Below are positions 43,525 to 48,459 of a stretch of 48,459 bases of DNA, piece by piece. This DNA comes from Deltaproteobacteria bacterium (GTDB lineage Bacteria; Desulfobacterota; DSM-4660; Desulfatiglandales; HGW-15), in contig JAFGGA010000201.1 of NCBI GenBank assembly GCA_016930835.1, positions 1 through 48,459 on the forward strand, given 5' to 3'. The notes beneath the pieces are model-generated. The model was given only the letters and a program-made list of their open reading frames with translations, was not told the origin of the DNA and did not search any database. Each line of letters opens with the position of its first letter. Position 1 is the stretch's first letter. Made by a program: the position numbers and the translations under genes.

Positions 43525-43641
43525 GAACTCGGAAAATGGTTCAAAATGAATAGCATGAATGCACGTTTGAAGCGGCTTTCCTTATTAACAGTCCCATAAC
43601 AGAATTGACATTGTGTTTGCCCCAAAATCCATGATATCTGG

Positions 43642-43661
43642 CCCCCGGCTTTAGCCGGGGG
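43642..43661. repeat. GC-rich palindromic hairpin
   Basis: CCCCCGGCT (43642-43650) and AGCCGGGGG (43653-43661) form a perfect nine-base stem with a two-base TT gap. It lies upstream of the glycoside-hydrolase-like gene. No T tract, so more likely an extragenic repeat than a terminator. Confidence 0.6.
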
Positions 43662-43689
43662 GACGGATGGTGAAGCAGTATCCTTTGTT

Positions 43690-43710
43690 ATTCCGGACCT
43701 GATCCGGAAT
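43690..43710. repeat. REP-like palindrome
   Basis: ATTCCGGA (43690-43697) and TCCGGAAT (43703-43710) form a perfect stem with a CCTGA loop, followed by CCAGAATTTTTA. It is the sharpest of three such palindromes in the window. Confidence 0.65.
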
Positions 43711-43763
43711 CCAGAATTTTTATTTATTCTATTTGGAGACCCTTTATAAATACGAACTGTATT

Positions 43764-43792
43764 CTAGATGATATCTAACATAATCCTAACAC
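43764..43792 (+). promoter_or_regulatory. Putative PHO box with no protein gene behind it
   Basis: CTAGATG (43764), CTAACAT (43775) and CTAACAC (43786), four bases apart, then TATAGG at about 43797-43802. Reading direction is plus, away from the minus-strand glycoside-hydrolase-like gene and toward the 3' end of fhs. Confidence 0.6.
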
Positions 43793-43808
43793 AGCATATA
43801 GGTGGGAG

Positions 43809-43933
43809 CAATGGTGGAAGAAGCAGATTAATCATTCAAAAACCTACACACATCTAAAGAAAAACCCCTTGATAGAAATTCGAAAGGTTTTTTTGTGAAA
43901 AAAAAAGAGGGCTAAATAACAACCCTCTTTTTT
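43809..43933 (+). ncRNA. Candidate phosphate-regulated small RNA
   Basis: Between a PHO box with a -10-like hexamer (43764-43802) and a strong bidirectional terminator (43901-43933) there is room for a transcript of about 125 bases but no gene; the only open frame behind a GGAG is six codons long (MVEEAD). An additional imperfect hairpin with a T tract lies at 43859-43892 and could end a shorter form. The existence of the RNA is inferred solely from these signals. Confidence 0.3.
43901..43933. terminator. Bidirectional intrinsic terminator of fhs
   Basis: GAGGG (43907-43911) pairs with CCCTC (43923-43927), flanked by AAAAAA on the left and TTTTTT on the right. It works as a terminator in both directions, and lies 21 bases past the fhs stop. 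Confidence 0.8.
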
Positions 43934-43953
43934 TATGTATATATATTCAGTAC

Positions 43954-45717
43954 TTAAAATAGGCCGGATACCTTTCCGGTTTTCACATCCACATCCACCC
44001 TCCTGAATGCCGGGTTGGAGCCGGTACCGGGCATCAAGCTGATGGTACCCGCGCACGGGCATAAGAACTTGGCGCCGGAATAGATCAACACGTCGCGGAT
44101 GGGTAGAGTCCAGCCTTTGGGCACGCCCTTAATGGTCGGATCATGGGACAGGCTCAGGTGTGTCTTCACCATCATGGTGGCGAAATCCGCGTACTTGGGA
44201 TCACTCTCCAGCATCTTGGCCTTGGCCTCCGCCTCGGGACTCCATGCTACGCCATCGGCTCCATAGACCTCCTTTGCGATGGTTGCAACACGATCTCGCA
44301 GTTTCATTTCCAAGGGATACAGGAATTTGAACTCGTTCTCTTCATTACAGGCATCGATCACCGCATCGGCAAATTCCAAAGCCCCGTCACCACCTTTTTC
44401 CCAATGTCTGGATTCTGCGCATCGGGCACCCGCGGCTTCAGCGGCCTTGCGGACCACGGCGCATTCCGCGTCCGTATCCGTATAGAACCGATTGATACAA
44501 ACCACCGGGTTGATTCCGGATTTCCGGATCACACCGATCATATGGACCATGTTCTCAATACCTTTTTCAACCAGTCCGAGGTTTTCCTTGGTATATGCAT
44601 CAGGCAGCGCAATACCGGGTACAACCTTGGGGCCGCCACCGTGCATCTTCAGGGCGCGGATGGTTGTGGTCAGGACCGACACGTGTGGTTTCAGGCCGCT
44701 GAAACGGCACTTCACGTTCCAGAACTTTTCAAAGCCGATATCGGCCGCGAAACCGGACTCGGTCACATGGTAATCAAACAACTTGAGCCCGACGCGGTCG
44801 GCGATAATGGATGACTGCCCCACGGCGATGTTGGCAAAGGGACCGGCATGAACCATACATGGATTGTATTCAGCCGTACACATCAGGGTGGGATTTATGG
44901 TATTGCGCATAAAAGCGGTCATGGCATTACCCACTTCCAGATCACCCGTGGTGACCGGTTTGCCGCTCTTGTCAAACGCAACGGTAATATTGTTGAGGCG
45001 CTCTTTCAGGTCCGCCAGGTCGCGGATGACGGCCAGGATAGCCATACACTCGGAACCCACCGCGATACCGAATTTAGATTGCATGGTAAAACCATCCTGA
45101 CGGCCACCGATGCCAATAATGATGTTCCGTAAAGCCTGGGCGCAGAAATCCATGATCCAACCCATCTCCACGCGGGTGGGGTCAATTTCCAGACGCCTCA
45201 TGCCAGTCAAACGCGCCAGTTGTTCATCATTGTAATTCCGTTCATGCTGCATACGGGCCGTCAACGCCACCATCGCCAGGTTATGGGCGTTCATGATGTC
45301 ATTGATATCCCCGGTGAGTCCTAGTGAAAATTCCGTCATGGGGATCAACAGCGAATTGCCGCCACCGGCTGCCGTGCCTTTCACATTCATGGTGGGGCCA
45401 CCTGAGGGCTGTCGTAATGCGCCGCCCACTTTCACGCCGCGTTTCCCAAGGCCTTCCATCAGACCGCAAGAAGTGGTACTTTTTCCTTCTCCCAACGGGG
45501 TCGGTGTGATGGCGGTAACCTCAATGTATTTGCCATCCGGTTTTTTTTGTAACCGATTGATAATCTTCAAAAAATCAAGCTTAGCCAATCGACCCATGGG
45601 CAGGACTTCATCCTTCTCCAAACCCAATTTGTCTCGCCACTCCTCTGGGGTGGGCATGTTTTTCTCCGCTTCTTCAGAAATCTGCCAGTCCGGCATCTTC
45701 ACTGCATCATAAGCCAT
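43954..45717 (-). CDS. fhs: Formate-tetrahydrofolate ligase
   Basis: 587 residues. Makes 10-formyl-THF from formate, ATP and THF, the first methyl-branch step of the Wood-Ljungdahl pathway and a purine/C1 source. Family marks: [21 protein letters not shown] (P-loop, about 70), [50 protein letters not shown] and [17 protein letters not shown]. Length slightly above the 557-residue average. ATG 45717 is nine bases behind AGGAGG; the ATG at 45726 abuts it. It is monocistronic with its own terminator. Typical of sulfate reducers and acetogens. Confidence 0.96.
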   Translation of the reverse strand: MAYDAVKMPDWQISEEAEKNMPTPEEWRDKLGLEKDEVLPMGRLAKLDFLKIINRLQKKPDGKYIEVTAITPTPLGEGKSTTSCGLMEGLGKRGVKVGGALRQPSGGPTMNVKGTAAGGGNSLLIPMTEFSLGLTGDINDIMNAHNLAMVALTARMQHERNYNDEQLARLTGMRRLEIDPTRVEMGWIMDFCAQALRNIIIGIGGRQDGFTMQSKFGIAVGSECMAILAVIRDLADLKERLNNITVAFDKSGKPVTTGDLEVGNAMTAFMRNTINPTLMCTAEYNPCMVHAGPFANIAVGQSSIIADRVGLKLFDYHVTESGFAADIGFEKFWNVKCRFSGLKPHVSVLTTTIRALKMHGGGPKVVPGIALPDAYTKENLGLVEKGIENMVHMIGVIRKSGINPVVCINRFYTDTDAECAVVRKAAEAAGARCAESRHWEKGGDGALEFADAVIDACNEENEFKFLYPLEMKLRDRVATIAKEVYGADGVAWSPEAEAKAKMLESDPKYADFATMMVKTHLSLSHDPTIKGVPKGWTLPIRDVLIYSGAKFLCPCAGTISLMPGTGSNPAFRRVDVDVKTGKVSGLF

Positions 45718-45726
45718 GTTTTTCAT

Positions 45727-46290
45727 CCTCCTCTAAATTTTAATTAATGGTCGGCCAGTAAAAAAAGTCCCAATTGAATCAACAAGTTTTAGCCAAATTG
45801 TCCCTATCAAAAAACAATCGGCCCGTCAAGCTTAATACACACATTCTCATCCGGGAAAGCCCTTGCCCCAAAAACATATCCTATGAATGTAGGATTTTGG
45901 TCTTCCAAAGTTGGGCTTAAGAATCGATCTATGTAAAAAACCAATCAAATCTCAACAATCTCAGAAGGAAGATCGAAAAAATGTTTAGGCCAATTGAACG
46001 ATGCTAAAATGGCCGAAGTCGATAAGGCCATTATATTAAGTCTGGCTTTAATCTAACTGCTGATTTTTTATTAAACAGGCCCTTACAAAAGGAACACATT
46101 CAATGCCGACCTTTCTAGCCCTTGTTAAAGCGTCTATTGCAGACTTCCTTTTCTCAAGATTGAACGAGGAGCTGAAAACGTTTATATTTGGGATGTAAAC
46201 CTCGAATAATCAATAGGTTACTATGATCCGATCCATCGTTACATCGAAATCGTTCTTTTAAAATAATATGTTGAAACCTCCCATGGCGAT
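45727..46290. other. Divergent intergenic region, no gene supported
   Basis: About 560 bases between fhs and the MFS gene. It holds small hairpins (ATCCTA/TAGGAT near 45886-45904; ATGGCC/GGCCAT near 46009-46032) and a 31-codon open frame at about 46104-46199 behind AAGGA, which resembles nothing known. Nothing in it is convincingly coding. Confidence 0.45.
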
Positions 46291-47484
46291 GTGAAATACT
46301 ACGGCACTATGAAAAATGAAGAAGACAATTCCCATAACACTGTCCGCAATATACTGACGCGCGATTTCGTTCTCGGGTTTCTTGCGTTATTTGTTTTTAT
46401 TGTCGCCTATCATAGCCTTATTCCAACTCTCCCGATATTTTTTAAAAGGCTTGGCTCCAGTGAGGGTGAGATCGGTATTCTTATTGGTATTTTTGGTGCA
46501 TCATCTCTTATTTTCAGACTTATTGTTGGAAGTATCCTGCTAAAATACCCTGAAAAATACGTTATGATGTTCGGATCTATGCTTTTTGCTTTCACTTTCA
46601 TAGCTTCAATTGCGCTAAGACCTTTCTGGCCCTTTTTTGCGGTTAGATTTTTTCAAGGAGTCGCTTTCGCTTTTATTGATACCGCGGCTCTTGCTTTTAT
46701 CGTCAAAGTTGTCCCGCTGGCAAATCGAGGGAGGGCCATCAGCTATTTTGTACTCGCGCCCCCCTTTTCACAAGCCATTGCCCCTTCTTTCGGTATGTTT
46801 ATCATCAACCGGTATGACTTCACAGTGCTCTTCCTGATTTGCCTGGCACTGTCCTTATGTGCTTTATTTTTTTCGTGGAAAGTTAAAGGCCAACAGGTTG
46901 TTGCATCTCATAGAAATACTTCCACGAACAACAGCCTTTTTCTTGATGTGAAAATCATTGCTCCGTCAGTGATGAATTTTTTACAGAATTTTGCTTGGGG
47001 GGGTATTATAGCTTTCATCCCTCTCTATGCTATCAATTGCGGAATAACAAACCCAGGCTACTTCTTTACTGCAAATGCCACAATGCTGATCATGGGGCGG
47101 GTCCTGGGTGGGAGGATTCTGGATGCCTACAGTAAGGAAAAGCTCATTCGGACTTTCATTTTCACATCAGTGATCGCCATGGTCCTTCTTTCTTTTTCAA
47201 AGACTCTTCCCATGCTCATTGTTGTCGGTATCCTCTGGGGAACAGGAGGCAGTTTTTTCTTTCCTGCAACCATGGCGTATGCTCTTGATTACGCAGGCTC
47301 TTCCGGAGGTACTTCTGTCGGAACCTTCAGAGCGTTCTCGGATCTTGGGTTGGCAATCGGCCCGGTTCTTACGGGGGCCATAATTCCTTTCACAGGCTAT
47401 CAGGGAATGTTTCTCTGTCTTGCTTTTATCGGTCTCATCAACCTGTGCTATTTTCATTTTTACCTGAGTAAGAAAGGGGTCTAG
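46291..47484 (+). CDS. Major facilitator superfamily transporter
   Basis: 397 residues with 12 predicted membrane helices. The loop between helices 2 and 3 (LRPFWPFFAVRFFQGVAFAFIDTA) and the helix 2-3 and 8-9 regions (GSILLKYPEKYVM, GRVLGGRILDAYSKEKLIR) show MFS architecture; the sequence is in the YfcJ/arabinose-efflux-like group. An N-terminal cytoplasmic tail of about 25 residues is acidic. Substrate unknown. Start GTG 46291 or ATG 46309; neither has a clear ribosome-binding site. Confidence 0.85.
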   Translation: MKYYGTMKNEEDNSHNTVRNILTRDFVLGFLALFVFIVAYHSLIPTLPIFFKRLGSSEGEIGILIGIFGASSLIFRLIVGSILLKYPEKYVMMFGSMLFAFTFIASIALRPFWPFFAVRFFQGVAFAFIDTAALAFIVKVVPLANRGRAISYFVLAPPFSQAIAPSFGMFIINRYDFTVLFLICLALSLCALFFSWKVKGQQVVASHRNTSTNNSLFLDVKIIAPSVMNFLQNFAWGGIIAFIPLYAINCGITNPGYFFTANATMLIMGRVLGGRILDAYSKEKLIRTFIFTSVIAMVLLSFSKTLPMLIVVGILWGTGGSFFFPATMAYALDYAGSSGGTSVGTFRAFSDLGLAIGPVLTGAIIPFTGYQGMFLCLAFIGLINLCYFHFYLSKKGV

Positions 47485-47533
47485 TGGGACGTCCATGGAA
47501 TAATAACTTCAGCTTTCCGGCAATGTGAAACTA

Positions 47534-47557
47534 AGGGACGTTGTTGACTAGCGTGAC
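47534..47557. repeat. Left inverted repeat of the RAYT relic
   Basis: GGGACGTTGTTGA, two bases, AGCGTGAC. It is the mirror of 48107-48129 (21 of 23 bases match) and lies just outside the 3' end of the decayed transposase. Confidence 0.75.
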
Positions 47558-47562
47558 TAGCT

Positions 47563-48044
47563 CTAGTTCATCTCTTTGTTTCTCGTAAATATTTTTGAAA
47601 TGGCAGAAGTGGAGACGCCCAATTAGCGGGCTGTTTCGGCAAATGTAAGACCATGACGCCTTACTAATGCTTTTGCCAGTTCCGCTCCTACTTCAGAGAG
47701 CCGACCTCGACGACTCCCACCCCTTGATTCCAAAATATTGACATTTTCTTTCCGGCAAACATCAATGATTTTTCGATCCGCCCTGATTTTTCGCTCATCA
47801 ATCGAAATCTGATTTTTCATTCGCTTATCCGCCTCACTGATAATACGTTCTACAACTTCGTCCTGGGCCCAGGATTCTCTCATCACAAATAGATGGATGT
47901 CTTTGTTTCTTCAGCAAGCTCTCCGAGCCTGGTCACCATATTGGCGCGGTCATATTTATCATCAACGATGTTCTCTTCTCTATCCCCACGAAGGATAACA
48001 TGATGAAAAGTCCCCGGCGAATCCAGCCTTGCTTGTCTTGGCAT
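47563..48044 (-). pseudogene. REP-associated tyrosine transposase (RAYT) relic
   Basis: The N-terminal piece (48044-47883) begins MPRQARLDSPGTFHHVILRG, the RAYT start with its HHV/HVI motif. It is followed, in another frame, by the family C-terminus (DEVVERIISEADKRMKNQ, ILESRGGSRRGRLSEV, LVRRHGLTFAETAR) broken by TAA at 47623-47625; beyond it LGVSTSAISKIFTR completes the helix-turn-helix. The central HUH region with its HxH motif and the catalytic Tyr is deleted. Inactive. Bounded by 23-base inverted repeats. Confidence 0.85.
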
Positions 48045-48106
48045 ATCTTTCTACCATCTTGATTATTTTTATTTTGGAGTCATATAGAAAGACTTTACCA
48101 GAGTTT

Positions 48107-48129
48107 GTCACGCTTTTCAACAACGTCCC
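48107..48129. repeat. Right inverted repeat of the RAYT relic
   Basis: Reverse complement reads GGGACGTTGTTGA, two bases, AGCGTGAC, matching the left copy at 47535-47557 except for two bases. Such repeats next to RAYT genes are typically REP/REPIN sequences recognised by the transposase. Confidence 0.75.
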
Positions 48130-48211
48130 CTATTTTCTGCTAAGAAAAAATCTCAACTGCCTTTATATTGCTTGCTATCTGACTAATCTGTCAAGAATGA
48201 AGGTTTGATCC

Positions 48212-48459
48212 CTATTGGTTTTTTTGGTCTTCCTGTCTAATTTGTTTTTTATATTTATAACCAAAATCAGGATCAAAAGAATACGCCAATATGAAACCAA
48301 AACCTGCAGAAGTAAAAAATGATAGAGGAATTAAAGAATCCTTCACACCACCGAAATAAAAATAAACTAAGAATCCAGTTACTCCTATCGAAAGGAGACC
48401 ACATAATGTCATCGCGTATAAATTTATATAACTGTTTATTTTTCTAATAGTATCTTCTA
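48212..48459 (-). CDS. Small membrane protein, 5' end beyond the window
   Basis: The frame is open to the right edge (15 more codons upstream of ATG 48410-48412) and that ATG has no ribosome-binding site, so the start probably lies outside. The visible 81 residues contain two hydrophobic segments (LCGLLSIGVTGFLVYFYF and FFTSAGFGFILAYSF) followed by a charged tail (KYKKQIRQEDQKNQ). Not recognised. Confidence 0.5.
   Translation of the reverse strand, partial: EDTIRKINSYINLYAMTLCGLLSIGVTGFLVYFYFGGVKDSLIPLSFFTSAGFGFILAYSFDPDFGYKYKKQIRQEDQKNQ

Noticed and set aside
44143-44814. 223-codon plus-strand frame antisense to fhs
   Set aside because: Shadow of the strongly conserved fhs gene; composition follows the complementary codons.
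46104-46199. 31-codon frame between fhs and the MFS gene
   Set aside because: A weak AAGGA precedes it, but it is short and unremarkable; recorded only as part of the intergenic region.
1-48459. CRISPR array, rRNA, tRNA or replication origin
   Set aside because: No regularly spaced repeat array, no rRNA sequence, no cloverleaf with a recognisable T-loop and no origin-like cluster was seen by eye; a covariance-model scan would be needed to exclude a tRNA fully.

Overview
The window looks like a chromosomal segment of a Desulfobacterota (deltaproteobacterial) anaerobe, probably a sulfate reducer or relative. This is inferred from gene content: formate-tetrahydrofolate ligase, a C-GCAxxG-C-C selenoprotein, an HMA-type small protein, a YibE/F protein and a decayed RAYT transposase. 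No rRNA, tRNA or CRISPR array was seen.

Layout. 1-1450: the 3' part of mgsA and a CapA-like phosphoesterase. 1749-5241 (minus): a YibE/F membrane protein, alkaline phosphatase and a small hypothetical. 5242-6260: non-coding or decayed DNA with a MITE-like element and a metK scrap. 6261-9566 (plus): a UGA-containing selenoprotein gene, a serine beta-lactamase-fold protein, a TfoX-N protein, a GtrA-like protein and a GT2 glycosyltransferase. 9824-15133 (minus): arsenate reductase, ppx, ppk1, an HMA-like protein, a zinc-ribbon protein and a DksA/TraR protein. 15528-20627 (plus): an operon of PHP-glycosyltransferase fusion, radical SAM enzyme and PIN-PhoH ATPase. 20636-21683 (minus): a soluble histidine kinase preceded by a 56-residue gene. 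21984-32041 (plus): a C-P lyase operon with acetyltransferase, phnG, H, I, J, K, a phnL-phnM fusion, an IMPase-family phosphatase, a 2H phosphoesterase, a second phnM and a FecR-like protein. 32185-35270 (minus) and 35573-39249 (plus): two divergent phosphonate ABC transporters, the second followed by a gutted third phnM. 39632-43524: two small proteins and a large secreted glycoside-hydrolase-like protein. 43954-48459: fhs, an MFS transporter, a RAYT relic and a small membrane protein cut by the right edge.

The unifying theme is phosphorus. Ten promoter regions carry tandem 7-bp repeats resembling YTAAYAN, spaced by 4 bp (11-bp period), usually followed about 6 bp later by a TATAAT-like hexamer. 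This is the architecture of PhoB-binding PHO boxes. They precede phoA, ppk-ppx, the zinc-ribbon/HMA pair, the PHP-GT operon, the 56-aa/histidine kinase pair, the C-P lyase operon, both phosphonate transporters, a 95-residue unknown protein, and one spot with no gene, which may be a small RNA. The genes would together scavenge phosphate esters and phosphonates, store or mobilise polyphosphate and perhaps remodel envelope lipids.

The most unusual items are the Sec-encoding UGA with an in-frame SECIS-like hairpin, the PhnL-PhnM fusion beside a second PhnM, the absence of PhnN and PhnP with IMPase and 2H phosphoesterase genes in their place, a MITE lodged between phnJ and phnK, and the gene-less PHO box.
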